A DNA stretch of 5,740 bases from Victivallales bacterium (GTDB taxonomy: Bacteria > Verrucomicrobiota > Lentisphaeria > Oligosphaerales > Oligosphaeraceae). Of this stretch, positions 1 to 5,353 are shown in pieces. The DNA lies in assembly GCA_017431185.1 (NCBI GenBank), contig JAFRLP010000545.1, positions 1 through 5,740 of the forward strand, in the 5' to 3' direction. The notes under the pieces were generated by a model. That model saw nothing but the letters and a program-made list of their open reading frames with translations. It did no database searches and was not told where the DNA came from. The stretch's first letter is position 1; each line of letters starts with the position of its first letter. A program made the position numbers and the translations under genes.

Positions 1-474
1 GAATGCATTTCGGGACTGCGTTACCGAGCCCTGGGGAAAGAACTGGGCTCAGGTTGCGCGTCACCCGCTATCCTTCACCAGCAATACCAGCGCGGAACGG
101 ACGTCTGCCGGATGGACACCTCCACAAGCGAGTGTACGCTCACGTTCCAGAAGCAAGGCACTGGGCAGATGGAACATGCCTGGCGGCTTCAGGAGCAACT
201 CCGTGCCTCCCTCGTCAATCCAAACGGCTGTCGCTCCTGGCTGATGCTGGATGACGACCGCCCTCACCTCTATCATGCAACAGCCCGCTGGAAAGACCCG
301 AACACCCTGCTCCTCACCGCAGTCTGCCAGGACACAGGATGGCACGATTTCTACACAGTCACCACAGGACCTCAAGGTACTGTCACACGACAGTCACGCT
401 TTGTGCTGCCCTTCCGTTGCAGCCACCATGTGTGGCCTGAGTTCCATTTCATCACCCCAAAACCTGTTTGTTAG
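1..474 (+). CDS. C-terminal part of a protein, possibly the C-terminal domain of a serine hydrolase (5' end outside window)
   Basis: Frame 1 is open from the first base to the TAG at 472-474, giving at least 157 residues. No ATG, GTG or TTG occurs in this frame before ATG 112, and that ATG has no convincing ribosome binding site. I therefore read this as the tail of a gene that starts upstream, not as a 120-residue protein. The visible part ends in a beta-rich stretch. A segment reading ATARWKDPNTLLLTAV followed by alternating Thr/Val residues resembles the 'W-x-D-x-x-T-L-V-L' strand pattern found in C-terminal domains of many beta-lactamase-like serine hydrolases. The catalytic Ser-x-x-Lys domain would lie outside the window, so this is inference by resemblance only. 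The fragment is fairly rich in cysteine (about eight) and ends in Pro-Val-Cys. It sits 2 nt ahead of the MscS gene on the same strand, so the two are probably co-transcribed. Confidence that it is coding is good; confidence in the family is low. Confidence 0.6.
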   Translation, partial: ECISGLRYRALGKELGSGCASPAILHQQYQRGTDVCRMDTSTSECTLTFQKQGTGQMEHAWRLQEQLRASLVNPNGCRSWLMLDDDRPHLYHATARWKDPNTLLLTAVCQDTGWHDFYTVTTGPQGTVTRQSRFVLPFRCSHHVWPEFHFITPKPVC

Positions 475-476
475 CC

Positions 477-1631
477 ATGAATCCAGATTCAACGCAAAAA
501 GCCCTGACTCCCGTCGTCTCCTTCTGGGAACCCCTCACCGCCCATGTCCAGAGATTTGCCGACTGGGCATTTGCCCAGCGTGTCAATCTGCTGTTTTTCC
601 TCTGCGTGGTATTGTGTTCCATCATCGTATCCTGGCTTCTCTGCCGACTAATCAAGGCGGTTATCCTGAAGTTTGCGGGCGAGGAGCGCCGTGAGGCCGT
701 GCAGGATGCGCTCGCGGCCACCAGCCGAACAATCTGCATCCTGTTGGCCTCCACAGGGATTGCCTGCGGTTTGTTCATGCTTCACCTTCCGCCCCGTCTG
801 CTGAATGTCCTTTACAAAATCTACTATCTGGTTTCGCTGATATGCGTGACCTGCATTCTGCAGAAGTCCATTGGAGGCGTGGCGCAATATTTCCGCAAGG
901 TCGCCCAAAAAAAGGAAATGCCCTTGGATGACCTGCTCGTCACTCTCATTCAGCATACCTGCCAGGTAGCCCTGTGGATTGTCGTCGTGCTGTTTGGCTG
1001 CCAGAACATCTTCGGAATCAACATCAGCGCGATTCTTGCGGGGGCCGGCGTGCTAGGCTTGGCCATCGCCTTCGCTGCGCAGAACACCATCGCCAATTTC
1101 TTCGGGGCAATCTCCATCATCCTGGACCACCCCTTCAAGATCGGTGACGTCGTCTCCCTCGGGACAGATGGCACCCGGCTTGGAGTCGTCGATGGCATCG
1201 GTTTGCGCAGCACACGCATCCGTGCCCTGGACGGGACGGTGTGGACGGTTCCCAACAAGGAAATTTCCGAAGTCACCATCAAGAACATCAGTTGCCGTCC
1301 GAACTTCAAGGCGGAGATGAACATCGGCCTGACTTACGACACCAGCAATGAGCGCATTGGTGAGGCCATCGCCATTCTCCAGGACATCTTCAGGAAGGCC
1401 CCCCTCATTGACATGGAGAAGGCCCCGCCGCGCATCTTCTTCTCGGACTTCAAGGACTGGTCGCTCAACATCACCGTGGTGATGTGGATTCAGACCCAGA
1501 ACTGGGTCGAGTACATGGAAACGCGCAACCACATCAATCGCCAGGTTCTCGAGCGCTTCAATGCCGCAGGCCTGGAATTCGCCTTCCCCACCAACACAAC
1601 CTATCTCATCCAGGAGAGCGAGAAGAACTAG
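477..1631 (+). CDS. MscS-family small-conductance mechanosensitive ion channel
   Basis: Predicted inner-membrane channel of 384 residues that opens under membrane tension and releases solutes during hypo-osmotic shock. Four hydrophobic segments (about residues 37-59, 86-104, 111-128, 157-178) precede the pore helix. E. coli MscS has 286 residues and three helices, so this belongs to a longer, five-helix subgroup. The pore helix and beta domain are clear: a Gly/Ala-rich stretch AILAGAGVLGLAIAFAAQ (185-202), then NFFGAISIILDHPFKIGD (207-224), and the family's L-D-G-x-x-x-x-V-P-N-K-x-I motif at 251-263 (LDGTVWTVPNKEI). The C-terminal alpha/beta domain with a GLEFAFP-type segment (365-371) matches MscS ends. 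I chose ATG 477 because it lies just after the upstream TAG (472-474). A TTG at 468 in the same frame would overlap the upstream gene. Neither has a clear Shine-Dalgarno, so translation may be coupled to the upstream gene. The subfamily cannot be set without a search. Confidence 0.93.
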   Translation: MNPDSTQKALTPVVSFWEPLTAHVQRFADWAFAQRVNLLFFLCVVLCSIIVSWLLCRLIKAVILKFAGEERREAVQDALAATSRTICILLASTGIACGLFMLHLPPRLLNVLYKIYYLVSLICVTCILQKSIGGVAQYFRKVAQKKEMPLDDLLVTLIQHTCQVALWIVVVLFGCQNIFGINISAILAGAGVLGLAIAFAAQNTIANFFGAISIILDHPFKIGDVVSLGTDGTRLGVVDGIGLRSTRIRALDGTVWTVPNKEISEVTIKNISCRPNFKAEMNIGLTYDTSNERIGEAIAILQDIFRKAPLIDMEKAPPRIFFSDFKDWSLNITVVMWIQTQNWVEYMETRNHINRQVLERFNAAGLEFAFPTNTTYLIQESEKN

Positions 1632-2251
1632 TGTTTTTCAATAGGAGACATGTGAAGATGCAGCCAACGGGCTGGCCGTGAGGAATGGACATGCCCGTCC
1701 TGTTGATAGTCAATCCGCCAGGACGTCAGGTTCAGCGCATGGGAGCATGTTTTGGCCAGCAGCCGCCGGGGCGGGGCGGAGATGGTCCATTCCACCTTCT
1801 GTCCGTCATTGCGCTGTTCCTGAAAGGTCACGACACCTTTCTCGTTAACCGTCAGGTCATGATAATTCTGAGGGGGGGCGTAGATATTGTACAGATCCTC
1901 CTGAATGCAGAAGAGGAGATGTTCGCGGGCTAGCATCGGCACCAGCGGAGAAAAGGTTGTCTCAAGCGCCGCAGGCGCGCTTCCCGTGATTTGGAACAGG
2001 GCTGCACCGACGGGAAGCATCCCCGCCGCAGCAAAGGCCCTGTCTGGTTCAGAAAGGCGCACCACGCAGACAAGAGGCACGGAGTAGCCGAAGCGACTAA
2101 TCCGCCCCCGTGCCTGAAATAATCTCCCGCCGGGTTCCACGACGGGAGCGATTTCACGCCGTAGTTCTTCCTGCGCGTCGCCTGTCAGGCGCAGGCTTCG
2201 GCACCCGCTTCCCAGAAGCAACGCAAGCAGTGACCATAGAATGTTTTTCAT
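1628..2251 (-). CDS. Predicted lipoprotein of unknown function
   Basis: A 207-residue protein read leftwards. It begins MKNILWSLLALLLGSGC: a Lys, a hydrophobic core and then Cys17, which looks like a type II signal peptide. The -1 Gly and -2 Ser are normal, but -3 is Gly where Leu is usual, so the lipobox is not ideal. After cleavage the protein would be lipid-anchored in the envelope. The middle (about residues 60-125) is hydrophobic and beta-like, with a segment AAAGMLPVGAALFQI. This faintly recalls the 'G-L-T-P-L-G-x-x-L-F' core of DUF3261 lipoproteins, but I do not assign it. A run of seven C residues (complement of 1872-1878) lies in the coding sequence. I chose ATG 2251 because it gives a clean signal peptide. 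A GGGTGGG stretch about 9 nt upstream is only a loose Shine-Dalgarno, and the longer TTG start at 2269 would place MGGTAS ahead of the signal peptide. The gene converges on the MscS gene and diverges from clpS. Confidence 0.75.
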   Translation of the reverse strand: MKNILWSLLALLLGSGCRSLRLTGDAQEELRREIAPVVEPGGRLFQARGRISRFGYSVPLVCVVRLSEPDRAFAAAGMLPVGAALFQITGSAPAALETTFSPLVPMLAREHLLFCIQEDLYNIYAPPQNYHDLTVNEKGVVTFQEQRNDGQKVEWTISAPPRRLLAKTCSHALNLTSWRIDYQQDGHVHSSRPARWLHLHMSPIEKH

Positions 2252-2293
2252 GGAGGCTGTCCCACCCAAATCTTTGATGAAAGGATTGTCTCT

Positions 2294-2320
2294 ACTATAT
2301 CATATATAATAGGAAAATAA
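2294..2320. promoter_or_regulatory. AT-rich promoter-like patch upstream of the lipoprotein gene
   Basis: An almost pure A/T stretch in otherwise G+C-rich DNA, 43 to 69 nt ahead of the lipoprotein ATG. The + strand carries a perfect TATAAT at 2305-2310. The - strand carries several -10-like hexamers (TATTAT, TATGAT, TATAGT). I found no -35 hexamer at good spacing on either strand. The most natural reading is the promoter region of the minus-strand lipoprotein gene. A rightward promoter would give clpS a leader of about 250 nt passing through the inverted repeats. Confidence 0.35.
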
Positions 2321-2341
2321 AGCATCCTGCATGAAAAAAGG

Positions 2342-2497
2342 CAATCGTGCCCTCACCGACTGATACTGACCGCGCGGAGCGCGGCCTGCCAAACCAGTCT
2401 GTGAAACCATGCACGGGTGGCGGGGTTGGCACACCGCGCTCCGCGCGGTCAATACGGCATCTGGCCTGTATGAGACCCTTGCCCCCGACAATCGTGC
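2342..2497. repeat. 9-bp direct repeat flanking the inverted-repeat element
   Basis: The sequence CAATCGTGC occurs at 2342-2350 and again at 2489-2497 in the same orientation, one copy on each side of the inverted-repeat pair. It could be a target-site duplication left by a small insertion of about 138 bp. However, the ends of the enclosed segment do not form terminal inverted repeats, and a chance 9-mer match in such a region is not rare. The right copy is also partly inside a hairpin. Low confidence in any mobile-element meaning. Confidence 0.25.
2367..2451. repeat. REP/BIME-like pair of inverted GC-rich repeats
   Basis: An exact 18-bp arm, TGACCGCGCGGAGCGCGG, lies at 2367-2384, and its reverse complement lies at 2434-2451. 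After a 2-nt mismatch the similarity continues for 6 bp inward (TGCCAA at 2387-2392 against TTGGCA at 2426-2431). Each arm is also a small hairpin by itself: CCGCGC, a 3-nt GGA loop, then GCGCGG. Two self-folding units in opposite orientation is the architecture of REP pairs (BIMEs), which are usually extragenic and scattered through a genome. As RNA the full element could fold into one long stem with a loop of 33 nt, or into two small hairpins. It might act as a terminator, an mRNA-end stabiliser or a gyrase/IHF-type site; none of these can be shown here. Confidence 0.7.
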
Positions 2498-2502
2498 GGG
2501 GG
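2482..2502 (+). other. GC hairpin in the region upstream of clpS
   Basis: CCCCCG at 2482-2487 pairs with CGGGGG at 2497-2502 around a 9-nt loop, with two more possible pairs inside after a one-base bulge. No T-run follows on either strand, so it is not a standard intrinsic terminator. If clpS transcription starts upstream of it, it would be a leader hairpin. If the proximal promoter at 2519-2546 is used, it lies outside the transcript. Confidence 0.35.
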
Positions 2503-2518
2503 ATTGCGTCAGACCTAT

Positions 2519-2546
2519 TTGAATCCGCCCTTTGAACGGCTAAATT
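2519..2546 (+). promoter_or_regulatory. Weak candidate sigma70-type promoter for clpS-clpA
   Basis: TTGAAT (2519-2524) and TAAATT (2541-2546) are separated by 16 bp. Each matches its consensus at four of six positions. Transcription would start near 2553, giving a short leader that includes the AAGGA ribosome binding site. The match is modest and could be chance. Confidence 0.3.
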
Positions 2547-2560
2547 ATGAGGGAAATCCA

Positions 2561-2565
2561 AAGGA
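2561..2565 (+). promoter_or_regulatory. Ribosome binding site that sets the clpS start
   Basis: AAGGA lies 8 nt ahead of ATG 2574. The in-frame ATG at 2547 has no such site and would add nine residues that ClpS does not need, so 2574 is the supported start. Confidence 0.75.
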
Positions 2566-2573
2566 AACCATAT

Positions 2574-2906
2574 ATGGACAAGCAACAGACCACACCAGAC
2601 ACCACCACGGAGACTCGCACGCGCTTCCGTCCGCCTCCGTTGTACGATGTCATCATGTACAATGACAATGTGACGCCCATGGAATTTGTTGTGCTGGTGC
2701 TGGTGGACGTCTTTGAACTGGAGAGGTCAAAGGCGGTGAAGGTCATGCTGGACATTCACCACAGCACCAGCCGCGTGGTCGCGACTTATCCCAAGTCCGT
2801 GGCTGAGTTCAAACTGTCACAGTGCGAGGAACTGAAGAAGCACTACGGCTGCTTGACGTTCAGGGTCGCCATCAGACCTCAAAGCCAGGAAGGGGATAAT
2901 CCATGA
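2574..2906 (+). CDS. clpS: ATP-dependent Clp protease adaptor ClpS
   Basis: A 110-residue cytoplasmic adaptor. ClpS binds proteins with destabilising N-terminal residues (Leu, Phe, Tyr, Trp) and hands them to ClpA for unfolding and degradation by ClpP. The N-terminus (about 1-17) is Thr/Asp/Glu-rich and probably disordered, as expected for the ClpS tail that engages the ClpA pore. The fold starts at PPPLYDVIMYND. Binding-site residues correspond to E. coli ClpS as follows: N30 (N34), D31 (D35), T34 (T38), gate residue M36 (M40), M58 (M62) and H62 (H66). The second Asp of the NDD motif (E. coli D36) is N32 here. The VAE segment (76-78), the region that contacts the ClpA N-domain, is kept. Length matches the family (106 in E. 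coli). The stop overlaps the clpA start by ATGA, so the two are translationally coupled. Confidence 0.95.
   Translation: MDKQQTTPDTTTETRTRFRPPPLYDVIMYNDNVTPMEFVVLVLVDVFELERSKAVKVMLDIHHSTSRVVATYPKSVAEFKLSQCEELKKHYGCLTFRVAIRPQSQEGDNP
2887..2895 (+). promoter_or_regulatory. Ribosome binding site of clpA inside the end of clpS
   Basis: AGGAAGGGG ends 7 nt before ATG 2903. It is a strong Shine-Dalgarno lying in the last codons of clpS. It supports the 2903 start and efficient translation of clpA from the shared message. Confidence 0.75.
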
Positions 2907-5233
2907 GCAAAAAAAACGTGAAGCCATTGCATCCCTGGCTGGAAACCCCAGAGGGAGTGCATTTCGCCAATTCCTGCGGAGTGCTGGTGGTCAAATTCCG
3001 CTCCCCCTGCGTCATGCCCGAACACATTCTGCTGGCCCTGCTGTTTCCAAGCGAAGGCAAGGCGATGTTCCCCAGGGAGTATCGGACTGTGCGGGAGGCC
3101 ATCTGCTACCAGACCACCAATTACCTCCAGCAACTCAATCTGAGCAAAAACATCTGCCCTGAGATGACTGGTCCGCTGGCGGAGCGTTTCTGGAGCCGAG
3201 TGACGGATTTGCAGCAGAAGTATGACACGGATGTCCACCCCACCCTTCTTCTGCTGGCCATCTTGCAGGAGAGCGACAGTTTTGCCGCGTATGTGCTACA
3301 GGAGAACGATGTGACGGAGGAGGCGGTCGAGCAGGCGCTTCGGCAAGGACTCGCCTTTGATTTTGCACGTGCGAAATCCGGAGGAAAGGCGCCGGTTCAG
3401 GCATCGGACGCCAAGGAGTGCCCGCAATGCCTCACAAGCCTGACCCGCATTGCCAGGGAAGGTGGACTGGATCCGCTGGTGGGACGGTTGGCAGAGGTGG
3501 AGTCCATCCTGCGCATCCTGAACCGCAAGAAGAAATCCGCGCCGCTGCTGGTCGGACCCGCTGGGGTCGGCAAAACCGCCGTGGTGGAGGGAATCGCCTG
3601 GCTGGCAGCCCAGAGCGAACTCCCCCCGTCCATGCGGAATGTGGAAATCTACTGCCTCTCCACGGGAATGCTGATGGCCGGAACCAGCCTGCAAGGCGAC
3701 CTCGAAAAACGCATTCAGGAGGTCCTGGCGTTCATTGAGTCCGAACCTCACCGCATTCTGTTTCTGGACGAATTGCACAACTTCATGAATGCTGGCGCAA
3801 ACTCCAAGGACAACAACTCCGCAGGCTCCCTCATCAAACCCGAAATCGCCGCTGGACGGCTACGCTGCATTGGAGCCACCACGGACGACGATTACCGCAA
3901 AAGCATTGCCCCTGACCACGCCTTCGCCCGCCGTTTCCACATTGTCCACATCAAGGAGCCCAGCAAGGAGGAAACCCTGCAAATCCTCAAAGGGCTTGAA
4001 CCGACCTACGCGGAATACCATGGAGTCCATTATTCGGACCAAATCCTTCAACTCATCATCGATTTGACCTCCCGGTATTTGTCCGAACGGCGTCTGCCAG
4101 ACAAGGCGATTGACGTCATGGATGAGGTCGGGGCCAGGCATCGACTGTTCCGTGCCGTCGCCTCTTCGGCGGAACCTGACGGCAAGCCGTCCCCCTGGAA
4201 TCCGCCCCCCGCCGGCAACGGTGGAGGTCCAGCCGAGATTACCAGCGATGAAATAGAGAATGCGGTCTGCAAGATGGCCAACCTGCCGTCCATTCCTGCC
4301 GCCAGCGGAGATGACGACTTGAGTGCGCTGGCCGACTTGGAGGAACGCCTCAATTCAGTGGTGTTTGGACAGCAGAAGGCCATTTCGCTTGTGTCACGCG
4401 CCGTGAAGATTGCCAAATGCGGCCTGCTTCCGGAACGAGCGGGAACGATAGGCAATTTCTTCTTCGCGGGGCCGTCAGGCGTCGGCAAGACGGAGGTCGC
4501 CAGGCAGTTGGCCTCCATTCTGGGCGTGAAACTGGTGCGTTTCGACATGTCGGAGTATTCCACGGAGCAGATGGTGACCCGCTTTGTGGGCAGTGCCCCG
4601 GGACTGGTAGGCTACGAAGAGGGGGGACAGCTCACCAACGCCATACGCGACACGCCACATTGCGTGCTTCTGCTGGACGAAATCGAGAAGGCGCACTTTT
4701 CGGTACACAGTCTCCTGCTTCAGATTATGGATGCTGGAACACTGACCGACAGCCGTGGCTTCGCCACCGACTTCCACAACGTGCTGCTCATCATGACCGG
4801 CAATGTCGGCTGTTCGGAGGCATCCGCCAAATCCTCGCGGCTGGGCTTCGGGGCGTCATCGGACACCCCGATTGACCCGGACATCATCGAGGAACATTTC
4901 AAACGCGCCTTCAGCCCCGAATTCCGCGCCCGCCTTTCCGCCACCGTCATCTTCGCCCCGCTGGGCATGCCCGAGATGCAGCGCATCGTGGCGTACAAAT
5001 TCACCAGGCTGGCCGACCTGGCCGCAAAACGTCATTTCCAATTGACGCTCACGGAGGCGGCGCGGGACGACATCGCCCGCCGCGCAATGGAATACAACCA
5101 GGGCGCGCGCCCTGTTGACCACATCCTCACCGATGAAATCACCGCCCTGCTGGCCGAGAGGATGGTCTCGAAAACCACCGCCATCCAGCGGTTGACCATT
5201 GACCTGAAAGATGGCCATATCGTGCTTTGCTGA
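2903..5233 (+). CDS. clpA: ATP-dependent Clp protease ATP-binding subunit ClpA, with atypical pore loops
   Basis: A 776-residue double-ring AAA+ unfoldase (E. coli ClpA 758) that unfolds ClpS-delivered and other substrates and threads them into ClpP. The N-domain (about 1-150) has two Clp repeats. D1 has Walker A GPAGVGKT (218-225), Walker B LFLDE with D289/E290 and arginine fingers R343/R344. A Pro/Gly-rich linker follows (PPPAGNGGG). D2 has GPSGVGKT (523-530), LLLDE with D592/E593, an arginine finger at R675 and sensor-2 GARP (734-737). There is no coiled-coil middle domain, which excludes ClpB and ClpC. RLGF at 646-649 sits where E. coli has its IGL ClpP-docking loop. Odd: the pore-loop aromatics are missing in both rings. 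D1 reads TSLQGDLEKR (L263) where KYRGDFEKR is usual, and D2 reads PGLVGY (L568) where PGYVG is usual. Eight A residues follow the start (2909-2916). The ATGA overlap with clpS indicates one operon. Confidence 0.95.
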   Translation: MSKKNVKPLHPWLETPEGVHFANSCGVLVVKFRSPCVMPEHILLALLFPSEGKAMFPREYRTVREAICYQTTNYLQQLNLSKNICPEMTGPLAERFWSRVTDLQQKYDTDVHPTLLLLAILQESDSFAAYVLQENDVTEEAVEQALRQGLAFDFARAKSGGKAPVQASDAKECPQCLTSLTRIAREGGLDPLVGRLAEVESILRILNRKKKSAPLLVGPAGVGKTAVVEGIAWLAAQSELPPSMRNVEIYCLSTGMLMAGTSLQGDLEKRIQEVLAFIESEPHRILFLDELHNFMNAGANSKDNNSAGSLIKPEIAAGRLRCIGATTDDDYRKSIAPDHAFARRFHIVHIKEPSKEETLQILKGLEPTYAEYHGVHYSDQILQLIIDLTSRYLSERRLPDKAIDVMDEVGARHRLFRAVASSAEPDGKPSPWNPPPAGNGGGPAEITSDEIENAVCKMANLPSIPAASGDDDLSALADLEERLNSVVFGQQKAISLVSRAVKIAKCGLLPERAGTIGNFFFAGPSGVGKTEVARQLASILGVKLVRFDMSEYSTEQMVTRFVGSAPGLVGYEEGGQLTNAIRDTPHCVLLLDEIEKAHFSVHSLLLQIMDAGTLTDSRGFATDFHNVLLIMTGNVGCSEASAKSSRLGFGASSDTPIDPDIIEEHFKRAFSPEFRARLSATVIFAPLGMPEMQRIVAYKFTRLADLAAKRHFQLTLTEAARDDIARRAMEYNQGARPVDHILTDEITALLAERMVSKTTAIQRLTIDLKDGHIVLC

Positions 5234-5242
5234 CCATGTTTC

Positions 5243-5266
5243 TTCAAGCCTCATCCTTGAAATTTT
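5243..5266 (+). terminator. Weak intrinsic-terminator-like hairpin after clpA
   Basis: TTCAAG (5243-5248) pairs with CTTGAA (5256-5261) over a 7-nt loop, followed by ATTTT. It lies 10 nt after the clpA stop. The stem is short and AT-rich, so termination would be weak at best. It overlaps the -35 hexamer of the next promoter candidate. Confidence 0.25.
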
Positions 5267-5284
5267 CGCAATTTGCGCCATAGT
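5257..5284 (+). promoter_or_regulatory. Candidate promoter for the acyltransferase gene
   Basis: TTGAAA (5257-5262, five of six consensus positions) is followed after 16 bp by CATAGT (5279-5284, four of six). The 16-bp spacer contains a perfect 11-bp palindrome, CGCAA-T-TTGCG (5267-5277), which could be an operator. It would give a leader of about 60 nt before ATG 5354. Confidence 0.35.
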
Positions 5285-5353
5285 AAGAGGCAGCAGGGGG
5301 CATTTTTCCCTTGTTCCATCCCCAATGACGACCGTCACAACTCTGGAATCCAC

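Larger units (their letters stand above)
2252..2573. other. Divergent intergenic region between lipoprotein gene and clpS
   Basis: These 322 nt hold no convincing gene. From left to right they contain an AT-rich promoter-like patch (2294-2320), one copy of a 9-bp direct repeat (2342-2350), a pair of inverted GC-rich repeats (2367-2451), a GC hairpin containing the second direct repeat (2482-2502), and a weak promoter candidate just before clpS (2519-2546). Short open frames across the area on both strands owe their coding appearance to the GC-rich repeats. They lack start signals and recognisable protein features. Confidence 0.7.

Noticed and set aside
112..474. Stand-alone 120-residue protein starting at ATG 112
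   Set aside because: The frame stays open upstream to the window edge and no ribosome binding site precedes this ATG, so it is more likely an internal Met of a longer protein.
1053..1532. Minus-strand open frame of 159 codons inside the MscS gene
   Set aside because: It is fully antisense to the most conserved part of MscS and has no start signal or recognisable features.
1872..1878. Seven-base G/C homopolymer in the lipoprotein gene as a phase-variation tract
   Set aside because: Seven bases is short for a contingency locus, the frame is intact, and the tract encodes an ordinary Ala-Pro-Pro.
2336..2351. Minus-strand hairpin followed by a T-run (GGCA-CGAT-TGCC then T6)
   Set aside because: It looks like a small intrinsic terminator, but the stem has only four Watson-Crick pairs plus a wobble extension and no gene ends there on that strand. 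It could at most be a leader attenuator for the lipoprotein gene, with nothing else to support it.
2367..2451. CRISPR-like repeat
   Set aside because: There are only two units and they are inverted, not direct, with no spacer series and no cas gene.
2295..2585. Short open frames on both strands across the intergenic region
   Set aside because: Their RAERG-like peptides on both strands simply reflect the inverted GC-rich repeats. There is no ribosome binding site or protein-like composition.
2903..5233. ClpB or ClpC identity for the large AAA+ protein
   Set aside because: There is no coiled-coil middle domain between D1 and D2, an LGF ClpP loop is present, and clpS is directly upstream. All of this favours ClpA.
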